This document shows positions 9,628 to 17,162 of a stretch of 64,000 nt of DNA, in pieces (the first letter of the stretch is position 1; each line of letters begins with the position of its first letter). Source of the DNA: Micromonospora arborensis (GTDB lineage: Bacteria; Actinomycetota; Actinomycetes; Mycobacteriales; Micromonosporaceae); contig NZ_PYBV01000062.1 of the NCBI RefSeq assembly GCF_003205615.1, positions 29,038-93,037 on the forward strand, read 5' to 3'. The notes below the pieces were generated by a model. The model saw only the letters and a program-made list of their open reading frames with translations, ran no database searches and was not told where the DNA came from. A program made the position numbers and the translations under genes.

Positions 9628-9807
9628 GTGAATATGCCTCGCATGATGGAAGACAACCCGCGGGCAGGGTTTCCGGTGGACCGAACGGATCACCGCTACA
9701 GCCCACCGCTCATCAAACGGCTCGGCACCCTCGCCGAACTCACCAGGGGCGGCACAGTGGGACCGGACGACGGACTGGGCGGCGCCGGCGGCGACGGGTC
9801 CCTGTGA
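9628..9807 (+). CDS. Putative lasso-peptide precursor (orphan)
   Basis: A 59-codon ORF too short for routine calling. It starts at GTG 9628, with cagggaag about 9 bases upstream; ATGs at 9634, 9643 and 9646 are alternatives. Residues 24-40 read YSPPLIKRLGTLAELTR, matching the actinobacterial lasso leader pattern Y-x-P-P-x-L/I ... G-x-x-x-x-L-T-x, with the invariant Thr at the penultimate leader position. Cleavage there leaves GGTVGPDDGLGGAGGDGSL: Gly at position 1 and Asp at 7 and 8, the spacing needed for a macrolactam ring, and no cysteine (class II). No B1/B2 protease, RRE or asparagine-synthetase-like cyclase gene lies nearby, so maturation would need enzymes elsewhere or the gene is a relic. 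Leader match is seen; function is inferred. Confidence 0.65.
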   Translation: MNMPRMMEDNPRAGFPVDRTDHRYSPPLIKRLGTLAELTRGGTVGPDDGLGGAGGDGSL

Positions 9808-9937
9808 GCGGTGGCCGCAACGCCCGCACCCGACTGTTGGCTACGTTGCTTGGGCGGATAGCCGCAGGAGAACCCGCGTGTGTAACCCTTGACAACCGGC
9901 CCCCGATCTGGCCAAAAGAAGAGGCGAAACCCCTTCA

Positions 9938-10014
9938 CCGCGACCGAAGTGCTCACCGACGCCAGACAGAACCGAGGGCTCTGACCTTGCGGTGATGTGG
10001 CCGAGCGGTGCGGT
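9938..10014. repeat. Dispersed repeat, copy B
   Basis: Partner of 3681-3757 (shared ccgaagtgctcaccga and ggccgagcggt blocks at the same spacing). It sits just downstream of the lasso-like precursor, where maturation genes would usually be, and upstream of the VOC gene. The element may extend beyond the segment aligned here. Confidence 0.55.
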
Positions 10015-10083
10015 ATCGACGGGCACCGGAAACAGGTCGTCGGTTCGGCGCCACGATTCGTGGGGTACCTGCCAGAGTGGTTC

Positions 10084-10482
10084 ATGCCCTTGAGCGCGTA
10101 CCACCTCAGAACCTCGGTCGCCGTGTCCGACATTCAGAAGGCCGTGGCCTTTTACGAAGGCGCGCTGGGCCTGCGGGCGTTGCGGTCCGGCCCAAGCGCC
10201 ACCATCGCCGACGGCAGCCGCGTCTATGGCTCCGGTGGCGGGCCGGCGTTGAACGTGTACCAGTCGGTCACTGCCGGGAAGACCCCGGCGACGCTGGCGA
10301 CGTGGTACGTCGACGACATCGACCAGATTGTCGACGAGCTCTCCTCGTCCGGCGTCGAGTTCGTTCGCTACGAGCAGCTCGAGCACGACGCCAAGGGGAT
10401 CACCGCGCGGGCCGGAGGTGGACGTATCGCGTGGTTCCAGGACCCAGACGGCAACACCTTCGCTCTCGAAGCCGACGTGTGA
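10084..10482 (+). CDS. VOC-family (glyoxalase/dioxygenase fold) protein
   Basis: A 132-residue single-domain protein. MPLSAYHLRTSVAVSDIQKA, then AVAFYEGALGLRAL, opens the first beta-alpha-beta-beta-beta unit, and the end reads GRIAWFQDPDGNTFALE, the classic C-terminal VOC strand. The final Glu and an early His are candidate metal ligands. The start is set at ATG 10084 because homologous sequence begins there; the upstream extension lies in repeat-derived DNA. The substrate cannot be told from sequence: such proteins include glyoxalases, extradiol dioxygenases and antibiotic-binding proteins. It stands alone among broken genes. Confidence 0.75.
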   Translation: MPLSAYHLRTSVAVSDIQKAVAFYEGALGLRALRSGPSATIADGSRVYGSGGGPALNVYQSVTAGKTPATLATWYVDDIDQIVDELSSSGVEFVRYEQLEHDAKGITARAGGGRIAWFQDPDGNTFALEADV

Positions 10483-10637
10483 CCTCCTGGCTCGCGATCT
10501 GCTCCGTCACCACCAGGCCGTCATCTCCGCTCAGGATCGCGGTGACCGGCGGATGCCGCCTGGACCGCCCGTACCCTGAGTTATCGGTATTCGACGATCC
10601 TGCAGGACGCCAATATCTGCCTGGTCCTTGCACCAGT

Positions 10638-12043
10638 TCACGAAATATTCAATGTCGCGCTGAGCGTCATCGGTGGTGGGGCAATGGGTCGTGTCGCCCC
10701 TCGGACACGAACCATAACCCCACGGTGCGCGCTGAGATCCACTGCAGCGCGCACCGTTTGCGATTTCGGTCTGGTACGTGAGTCGGAGTCCGAGTTGTCG
10801 ATAGACCTCGGCTTTGTCGTTGGAGTCGGCGTCGCGCAGAACGGTGGCGATGTCGCCGAGCGCTCGGACTAGGTCGGCGATCTGGGTGCGGCTCATCCGA
10901 CGTGGCTCTGTCTGCTGGGTCGTTTGGAGATCAGCTTCGGCTCGTGCCCTTTCGGCCTGGGTTTGGGTAATCCAACCGCTGACTAATACGGGATCTGCGC
11001 CGGCATCGAGGGCGGCCCGGTACTGGGCGAGCTTCGCGTCACAGGCCGCGATCGTGGCCTGAGCTGCGGCCGTCTGTGGCCTCAGTTGGTCCGTTGGCTG
11101 GGCGTCGCACATGGCGGTGATCGTTTGGTCGAGGTGGTCCGGGGTGAACGCGGATGCCAGCCACTCGTCGAGCGGGTCGGTGAGGGCGTCCTCGCGCAGG
11201 TAGACGTTGCGGGGGTGTTCGACCTCGTTGGCCAGGGCGTATTCCTGAGGGAAGCGGCAGCGGTAGTAGGCGGCGCCGTGGTTGTACTGGCCTTGCATGC
11301 GGCGCTCACAGACGGCGCAGTAGATCATCCCCCGAAAGACGTAGGGGTTGCAGGCACGGCGCTGGCGCTCCTGACGGTCGACGGCTCGCGCGCGACGGGT
11401 GAGTAGGGCCTGCGCTTGCTCGAAGGTCTCGTCATCGATCAGGGGTGGGCGGGTGATCTCCTTCGAGACCACCCACTTGTCACGGGCGTTCCAGCGCATG
11501 ACCGCCGGTGTGACCCAGGGCGACGTCGTCGACGTCGAGGAGGACCTCGCCGGTGCGTTGTTTGTTCCACACCTGCCGGCCGGTGTAGCGGGGGTTGGTG
11601 AGGATGACGCGGATGGCGCTCTTGGACCAGGCGATGCCGCTGCGGTGTCTGTTGCGGGCCCGGTCGTGTGCCGAGGGGCAGGGCACGTGGTTGGCGGTGA
11701 GTCCTTCGGCGATGGCGAATAGTCCGTAGCCGGCGAGGAACTCGTCGAAGATCCGGCGGACGATGGGGGAGGTCTGGGCATCCGGGGTGAGCCCGCGGAG
11801 GTGTTTGCCGTCGGCGGCCTTCGCGGGGTTGGGGTGAGGGCCGAGATCACGCAGGGTGTAGCCGTATGGCGGGCGTCCGCCGAGGTATCGGCCTTCCAGG
11901 AGTGTCTGGGCGGCCATGGCGGTGCGGACGCGCAGCTTGATGCGGTTGCGTTCGCCTTTGCTCATGCCGCCGAAGACGGACATGACAAGTTCGTGTGCCT
12001 CGTTGTCGGGGTCGATGGGGCCGCCGATCTCGGGTACCCAGAG
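10638..12043 (-). pseudogene. Large serine recombinase, truncated and twice frameshifted
   Basis: Reading leftward from about 12043 the sequence gives CELWVPEIGGPIDPDNEAHE, then SVFGGMSKGERNRIKLRVRT, the end of the resolvase domain. A recombinase domain follows (GRPPYGYTLRD ... AIRVILTNPRYTGRQVWNKQR). Near 11500 the frame shifts into AVMRWNARDKWVVSKEITRP, the zinc ribbon (IYCAVCERRMQG) and a coiled coil. Near 10745 a second shift is needed to recover the family's usual tail, VDLSAHRGVMVRVRGATRP, before a stop at 10638. The N-terminal half of the resolvase domain, including the nucleophilic serine, is absent, and the break falls at the tRNA-Val scar. Inactive remnant of an integrative element. 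Confidence 0.8.
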
Positions 12044-12085
12044 TTCACACCGAAGAGGTCGCTGGTTCGATACCAGCATCGCCCA
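12043..12085 (+). other. 3' half of tRNA-Val(CAC): attachment-site scar
   Basis: The 43 bases fold as the distal part of a tRNA. They hold anticodon loop ttcacac (anticodon CAC), 3' anticodon strand cgaag, variable loop aggtc, T stem gctgg / ccagc around ttcgata, acceptor strand atcgccc and discriminator a. The 5' half is absent: the bases before the loop (cagag) do not pair with cgaag and are instead recombinase coding sequence. tRNA 3' halves are standard attB/attP cores for actinomycete integrative elements, so this is best read as an attL/attR scar, not a functional tRNA. Confidence 0.75.
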
Positions 12086-12105
12086 CTCTCAATTCGTGCA
12101 GGTCA

Positions 12106-12140
12106 GTAGCCCGTTGCCGGAGTAGCCGGTAACGGGCTAC
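12106..12140. terminator. Hairpin downstream of the tRNA fragment
   Basis: A 15-bp inverted repeat (gtagcccgttgccgg / ccggtaacgggctac) with a 5-base loop agtag and one G-U pair. It lies 20 bases after the tRNA 3' end and was probably the tRNA gene's terminator carried with it. No T tract. Confidence 0.55.
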
Positions 12141-12158
12141 GCCGTATGCGCAGCTTAC

Positions 12159-12180
12159 ATTGGGAGCAGATTGGGAGCAG
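12159..12180. repeat. Tandem 11-base direct repeat near the att scar
   Basis: Two exact copies of attgggagcag, back to back. Short direct repeats beside a tRNA att core fit integrase or excisionase arm sites (inference). A degenerate tandem version lies at 3642-3664. Confidence 0.5.
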
Positions 12181-12440
12181 CGCGGCTGGCTCTGGATTCG
12201 GACCGGCATGGACCCGCCCGGCTGGCATGCCGAGCGTGTCGAGCTGGCGGTGGGGATGGCTCAGCAACGCGGTGCCCACCCCGCGGTTCTGCTACTCGGG
12301 GCTGACGGCGACGTAGGCGAGGTAGTGGTGTGGCTCGCTTGGGTGAAACGCCTCGAACACCGCGTCGAGGAGGGCGAACTTCGGCGCGTACACCCCGGTG
12401 GCCGCTTCCAGCGCTGCTGGATGCTCCCGTGAGCCCTTGG
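12181..12440 (-). pseudogene. GNAT acetyltransferase fragment with in-frame stop
   Basis: Reading leftward: ATGVYAPKFALLDAVFEAFH, then PSEPHHYLAYVAVSPE, an amber stop at 12292-12294, then QNRGVGTALLSHPHRQLDTL. The Q-x-R-G-x-G-T/S-x-L acetyl-CoA pyrophosphate loop follows directly after the stop, so the stop destroys the fold. The N-terminal third and the C-terminal end are also missing. Relic; substrate unknown. Confidence 0.75.
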
Positions 12441-12475
12441 GCGGGGTTCGGGGCGCGGGTACCGGATCGCGATGA

Positions 12476-13117
12476 TCATGGCTCGGTCAAGCCCTGCCGG
12501 AAGGCGTACGTGACGGCCTGTGCCCGGTCGCGGGCGCCGATCTTCGCGAACAGGTGGTTGATGTGACTCTTCACTGTTCCTTCGCTGACGACCAGGTGAG
12601 AGGCGATCTCGGCGTTGGACAAGCCACCGGCCATCAGTGACAGCACCTCGGCCTCGCGGGGCGTGAGACCGTCCGGGAACCTTGATCGTGGCGTCGGCTC
12701 AGTTGCGATCGCGTCGATGAGGTGGCGCTGCACGGCCGGGTCGACGACGGCGTGGTTGTCCAGGACCTGCCGCAGCGCCTCGGAGATCTGCGCACCGCTG
12801 GCGTCCTTGGTGAGGTAGCCGCGGGCGCCGGCGCGAAACGCGTCCAGCACCGATCGATCGTCCGAATACGTGGTCAGCACGACCACCTTGGTCTCGGGCA
12901 CCTCGCTGCGCAGGCGACGGGTGGCCTCGATCCCGTCACACCGTGGCATGCGCAGGTCCATGAGCACGACATCCGGTCGGAGGGCCTCGGCGAGCGTGAC
13001 CGCCTCGTCGCCGTCGGCGGCCGTTCCGACCACCTCGAAGCCCTTCATCAGAGCGAGCACCATGGTCAGACCCTCACGGACCACGCGCTGGTCGTCGGCG
13101 ATGAGCACCCGGATCAT
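12476..13117 (-). CDS. NarL/LuxR-family response regulator
   Basis: A 213-residue, full-length two-domain regulator. The receiver domain (1-120) has the acidic pair DD at 8-9, the phosphoacceptor Asp in VVLMDLRMPRCDG (about residue 53), a Thr in VVVLTTYSDD and a Lys in YLTKDASG. The C-terminal LuxR helix-turn-helix spans about 148-208 (LTPREAEVLSLMAGGLSNAE, then EGTVKSHINHLFAKIGARDR). It overlaps the upstream kinase gene by four bases, so the two are co-translated as a pair. Targets are unknown; the neighbouring 143-residue membrane protein is divergently transcribed. Confidence 0.95.
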   Translation of the reverse strand: MIRVLIADDQRVVREGLTMVLALMKGFEVVGTAADGDEAVTLAEALRPDVVLMDLRMPRCDGIEATRRLRSEVPETKVVVLTTYSDDRSVLDAFRAGARGYLTKDASGAQISEALRQVLDNHAVVDPAVQRHLIDAIATEPTPRSRFPDGLTPREAEVLSLMAGGLSNAEIASHLVVSEGTVKSHINHLFAKIGARDRAQAVTYAFRQGLTEP

Positions 13118-14271
13118 GTCGGCACTACCAGATCGACCCGAAACCCATGATCGGTCGTGCCCGCGCTGAGCGTGCCGCCGAGCAGCTCGGCCCGCTCACG
13201 CATCCCGGTCAGCCCGTAGCCGCCCGTCTCGGCAGGGATCACGAGACCCCGGTCGGCGAAGTCCTCTACGGTCAGGCGGGTACCGGTCGATTCGTAGGCA
13301 AGACGCAGTGAGACCCGGGTCGGCGACGCATGCCGGCGCACGTTGGTAAGTGCCTCTTGCGCCACCCGGTAGAGGGCCAGACGAGCCTCCGGTCTCAGCG
13401 AGCGTGGCTCGCCGGACACCGCGAAGTCGCACGGGACGGACTGATCTTGGCTGAATTGCTCGGCCAGCGCAGCCAGCCGGTCCGGTCCGGGCAGGTCGTC
13501 GTCCCGCAGCATCCCGATGGCCCGGCGAGCTTCCTCCAGGCCGCTACGGGCGAGATGATGGGCGCGGTCGACGGCGACGGGCAGGCGCGGATCGGTCGGA
13601 TCCTCAGTGATCAGCATGCGCGCCCCCTCCAGGTGCAGCAGAAGTCCCGACAGAGAGTGGGCGAGCACGTCGTGCATCTCCCGGGCCAGCCGTTGCCGCT
13701 CGGCCAAGCCCGCTGCCTCGGCCAGCGCCGCCTGGCCGGCTTCGAGCTCGGCGAGCAGCCGCTTGGTCTCGCGCTGCGACTCGGCCAGCCGGAACGCCAG
13801 GTAGAGCGCGCCGAACAGCACGGCGAACCCGGCGAGCACGGCCAGGAAGCCAAAGTCCTGCCCGGTGATCGAAGCCAGCATCTCGAGTACCACGAACGCC
13901 ACGATCAACGCCGGGACGGCCACCCGGACGGGCATCAACGCGGTCGCCGCGCACAGCACCGCCACCAGCACCGCCACCGAGCCCGGACCGCTCGGCTGTA
14001 CCGCGACTAACGTCACCGAACCAACCAGCATCGCCCCGACGAAGACGGCGTGCGCCGGCCGGATCGGCACCTCGGCGGTCGCGTTGCGGCCGAACACTCC
14101 GGCCACGAACACGACGGTAGCCAGTACGACGATCAGCCGCGTCCCGGTCAGCCCGAATCGGGGCTCGGCGGTGGCGGCGGCCCACACGAACCACGCCAGC
14201 ATCAGCGGTGTCAGCAGCTGCATCCACCGTACGACCCGGAGACGGGTCAGCGCGGGCTCCTCGGTCTGCAC
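13114..14271 (-). CDS. Sensor histidine kinase (HisKA_3 type)
   Basis: A 385-residue membrane kinase starting at a GTG. The N-terminal ~160 residues form about five or six transmembrane segments (LLTPLMLAWFVWAAATA, LIVVLATVVFVAGVFG and others) with little extracellular loop, suggesting membrane-embedded sensing. A short coiled coil leads into the H-box QRLAREMHDVLAHSLSGLLL with the phosphoacceptor His. The ATPase domain has its N-box in YRVAQEALTNVRRHA and a GYGLTGMRERAELLGG G-box at the C-terminus. It overlaps its cognate response regulator by four bases. Signal unknown. Confidence 0.95.
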   Translation of the reverse strand: MQTEEPALTRLRVVRWMQLLTPLMLAWFVWAAATAEPRFGLTGTRLIVVLATVVFVAGVFGRNATAEVPIRPAHAVFVGAMLVGSVTLVAVQPSGPGSVAVLVAVLCAATALMPVRVAVPALIVAFVVLEMLASITGQDFGFLAVLAGFAVLFGALYLAFRLAESQRETKRLLAELEAGQAALAEAAGLAERQRLAREMHDVLAHSLSGLLLHLEGARMLITEDPTDPRLPVAVDRAHHLARSGLEEARRAIGMLRDDDLPGPDRLAALAEQFSQDQSVPCDFAVSGEPRSLRPEARLALYRVAQEALTNVRRHASPTRVSLRLAYESTGTRLTVEDFADRGLVIPAETGGYGLTGMRERAELLGGTLSAGTTDHGFRVDLVVPT

Positions 14272-14407
14272 CCCACAAACCTAGCGGGATGTCGCCGCAA
14301 CAGCGTCGGCGCAGAGGCTGTAGACGCGTCTCCACCCTCGGGTGGAGACGGGACTTCGATCCGCGCGCCGATGCCTGACCCCAGCCCCGAGACGCAGGCT
14401 GGGCGGC

Positions 14408-14839
14408 ATGAAAAAAGACCACCTGAACGCCGTCGTCAAGCTGCTGACCGCCTTCCTGGTGATCAGCGTGTCCACCTTCCTTGCCGTGGTGCTGATGCGC
14501 CACGACCCGGCACTTGTCACCACAGCCGTCTGGGTTCGTACGCCACTGGTCGCCGCCAGTGCGGCAGTGCTTCTTCTCTTTGCCCACCGCGCAGCCGCCG
14601 GTCACCGTTCCTCGTTCCGCCGGCTGCGCATCATCTCGGTGGTGGTGCTGGCCGCGATCATCGGTGTCGTTGCCTGGCCGGGCGCGTTCCCCACCTGGCT
14701 GCGCATCGAGCAGGCTGTGTGCGGCGCTCTGATGCTCAACGTCGTGATTCGCGCGAATCTCCGTACGGTCCGGTCGTCCATGGAGGCCACCCCACAGGAA
14801 CCAACGCCCATCGCTGTCGAGCGCACGTCAGGGCCATAG
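14408..14839 (+). CDS. Small integral membrane protein
   Basis: A 143-residue protein with four hydrophobic segments: LLTAFLVISVSTFLAVVLM, LVAASAAVLLLFAHRAAA, IISVVVLAAIIGVVAWPGA and an amphipathic-to-hydrophobic QAVCGALMLNVVIRA. It starts MKKDHLN at 14408. No family is recognised. It is divergent from the two-component pair, so it is a candidate target or accessory of that system, which is inference from position only. Confidence 0.7.
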   Translation: MKKDHLNAVVKLLTAFLVISVSTFLAVVLMRHDPALVTTAVWVRTPLVAASAAVLLLFAHRAAAGHRSSFRRLRIISVVVLAAIIGVVAWPGAFPTWLRIEQAVCGALMLNVVIRANLRTVRSSMEATPQEPTPIAVERTSGP

Positions 14840-15009
14840 CCGCGGTACGCACGCTCGTCGTGGGTAGCGGGCGTCCTCGGCGGCTTCGAGTACGAGCTTG
14901 GCCCGCACGATCGGGGCGGCTCGGTGGGAAGCAGGCACTCCAGTGCACTGAACGGCGTTCAGGGCATCAACCGTGCACAAACGGACGGGCGGGACGCAGG
15001 CGTGATCCG

Positions 15010-15572
15010 CGCGAAATCACCCTGTTCGTTCAGCAGATCCTCGGCTACTCGCCGCTGCGGACCGGCATTGCCTTTTTGCCGTTCGCGCTCGGGATCGTGG
15101 TGACGGCGACCGTGGCGGGCAGGGCGATGACGCGTATCCAGCCGCGGATCATCGCAGGCATCGGCACCCTGCTGGCCGCCTTTTCGATGGCGATGTTCTC
15201 ACGGCTTTCGGTGGACGACGGCCCGGCCGCCGCGGCGCTGGCCGCCACCGGCGGCACCACGGTCGGCGGGAATGTCAGCTACTGGGCCAGGTGTTCCCGT
15301 ACCTGATCACCATGGCCGTGGGCATGGGAATGGTGCTGGCCGGCCTCACCCCGGCCTCGCTCTACCGGTTGGCACCGCAGGACACCGGCGTCGGCTCCGG
15401 CCTGTTCAACGCCGCCCAGCAACTCGGTGGATCAGTCGGCCTCGCCGTACTCAGCAGCGTGTCCCTGCACTTCGCCGGGCAGCGCACCGAGCAGGTGATC
15501 GGCCCGATCACCACAGCGCTTCCTGGCGACCCCGAGGCCGTGGGGCGGGCGCTGTTGCAGGCGCTTGCTTGA
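15010..15572 (+). pseudogene. MFS (DHA2-type) drug transporter, 3' remnant with frameshift
   Basis: From about 15010 the frame gives REITLFVQQILGYSPLRTG, then IAFLPFALGIVVTATVAGRA, helices typical of the second half of 14-helix DHA2 exporters. Near 15288 a one-base loss shifts the frame; homology resumes as QVFPYLITMAVGMGMVLAGL, then APQDTGVGSGLFNAAQQLGG. Its last ~90 residues match the family tail. The first two thirds are missing. Non-functional. Confidence 0.8.
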
Positions 15573-15735
15573 CCACCGCCGAAACCCATCCGATATCTCG
15601 CCTGGCACTACTCTCAGTGACCAGCGCCGGGCGAGCCCCGCGATGACGCGCGGCGGCTCTTCAGTGATCCCCGCCGTTGTCCTGCCCGGCCCGGCGTCCG
15701 GCGTACGCGTTGCTCCTGGCTCACCCGCAGCAGCA

Positions 15736-16128
15736 ATGAGACGTCCTTCACTACCCCTTCCCAGCCTTGCCGCCACCCGAAGTCGTACAGCTGTCGATGG
15801 GCTGGTGACGCGCGATTCGCGTGGCCGAATCGCCGACCGAACCGCGATGAGCGAACCTCAGTGGGTCTCCGGGCTGCCACTGAACATCAGGGAGCGTCGA
15901 GGGCTGATCGTCGTATCCGCGGACAAGCAAGGCGTCTTCAAGGTGACGAAGGAAGGCTACGTCCGGCTGCCGGCGGTGGTCCGTCAATGGTGCCGCCTCG
16001 CCGCCGGCGACCGCGTACTCATCGTGGCTGAATCAGCCAGCAACCGCCTGGTGGTTCATCCGCCAGCAAGGCTCGACGAGATGATCGGACAGGCTCACGA
16101 TTTGGTCTTCGGGGGCGAGCATGAGTGA
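15736..16128 (+). CDS. AbrB/SpoVT-family DNA-binding protein
   Basis: A 130-residue protein. TRDSRGRIADRTA starts the conserved region; LIVVSADKQGVFKV and YVRLPAVVRQWCRLAAGDRV follow, the latter being the swapped-hairpin AbrB element. The end is VVHPPARLDEMI. The start is set at ATG 15736 because the family-like part begins well before the internal ATG at 15847. Its stop overlaps the start of a 34-codon integrase-like remnant (ATGAGTGA), an arrangement that suggests a former AbrB-recombinase operon. Probably a transcriptional regulator of that lost element. Confidence 0.65.
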   Translation: MRRPSLPLPSLAATRSRTAVDGLVTRDSRGRIADRTAMSEPQWVSGLPLNIRERRGLIVVSADKQGVFKVTKEGYVRLPAVVRQWCRLAAGDRVLIVAESASNRLVVHPPARLDEMIGQAHDLVFGGEHE

Positions 16129-16224
16129 CGCACCGGCGAGTCGAGCTGAGGTGGACGCGGCTCGGCTCCTTCTTGGAAGGTTCCTCGATATTTTCGTCGA
16201 GATTGGCGGGAAGGCGGCACGGTG
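16121..16224 (+). pseudogene. N-terminal stub of a recombinase-like gene
   Basis: A 34-codon ORF (MSDAPASRAEVDAARLLLGR, then FLDIF...) overlapping the AbrB stop by 8 bases. The opening resembles the start of tyrosine-recombinase genes that often follow such AbrB genes in actinomycetes (from memory, not searched). It stops abruptly where the opposite-strand integrase remnant begins. Confidence 0.4.
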
Positions 16225-16239
16225 ATTCTTCCCTGGGCA

Positions 16240-16560
16240 TCTACGATGTGGCGGATCTCGTCAGTGCCTGTGGCCGGCGGTGCAGCGCGGCACTGGCAGG
16301 TCTTCGCGACCTTGGTGAGCCAGGCCCGACCGTCTCGTACCGACAGCCGCCCGTTGAGTCGCTTGGCGTCGATACCGGGAACGATGGAGAGGCGGCTCAG
16401 CGTCTCGTAGGTCAGCGGGCGAGGTTCGGCTCCACGTTCTCGGCGAGGCGGTACGTCAGGTCGCCCGCGACCGTGGGGACGTCGCGACCGGGCCTACAGG
16501 TGCAGTTTCACCCACTTGTCGCGGGTCTTTCCGTGGACGTACTCACGGGTCCGGTTTGCC
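16240..16560 (-). pseudogene. Tyrosine integrase remnant
   Basis: Leftward translation in shifting frames gives REYVHGKTRDKWVKLHL, then PTVAGDLTYRLAENVEPNLA, then LTYETLSRLSIVPGIDAKRL and VRDGRAWLTKVAKTCQC. This order matches the arm-binding and core-binding domains of actinobacterial integrative-element integrases (WL-x-K-L...TCQC region). At least two frameshifts and a stop are needed to join the pieces, and the catalytic domain with R-H-R-Y is absent. Inactive. Confidence 0.65.
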
Positions 16561-17162
16561 GGGGGGCGTGGAGGCATTCATCGATCCATTCCGGCAGGAT
16601 GCGGCGATACCTGCCGTCCCTGACCGAACGCAGTTCGCCGGGGGCAATCGTCATCTTCACCCTGGACAAGCGGTAGGGGCGCGCCTCGACTAGCCGTCCT
16701 GGGCCGGGACCTGCCCGGGTGGCAACGAATCGGGCCCGGTCACGGCCGCTACGACGTGACAGCCACCATCCAGCAGGCCGCCGGCTGGGCGATCGGCGCG
16801 GGAGAGCACGAGTACGGCACCGCGGCCCGCTGTCCCGGCCTTCTGCGGCGAGCAGCCAACTGGGGTGCCGCACGAGTCCCATGGGTGCGTCGGACATGAC
16901 AGGATAGGCGCTCACGTGGAGCCCTCTCGAGGTCTGCATTCTGTCGCACGGACTTGTCTATCGATGGCTCTAGGCCTACCTCCGGCACCATCCGATACGG
17001 ACCGATCTGCCCGTGTAATGGCGGATCATCTGCCATTCCTTGTTGAGATAACCTAAATGTCCTTGAGATTCCCGTAATTGCCCAGCCAGGCATCGACCCT
17101 GGTGCTCGCGGTGACCATTTGTGTACAGTCAGGACAGCGCGTCTTTCGGGGGGACAGGCGAC
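16561..17162. other. Degenerate DNA and presumed promoter region of the SARP gene
   Basis: No credible gene. The left part may hold more integrase debris on the minus strand. The right part (about 17035-17162) is AT-richer, and a ribosome site (gggggacaggcgac) precedes the SARP ATG. I cannot define the promoter boxes. Confidence 0.4.

Noticed and set aside
9582..9995. A 137-codon ORF covering the lasso-like precursor in another frame
   Set aside because: Arg-rich with no start signal; the overlapping 59-codon frame has a ribosome site and a recognisable leader.
12043..12085. A functional tRNA gene
   Set aside because: Only the anticodon loop to the 3' end is present; the 5' half is replaced by recombinase coding sequence and cannot pair.
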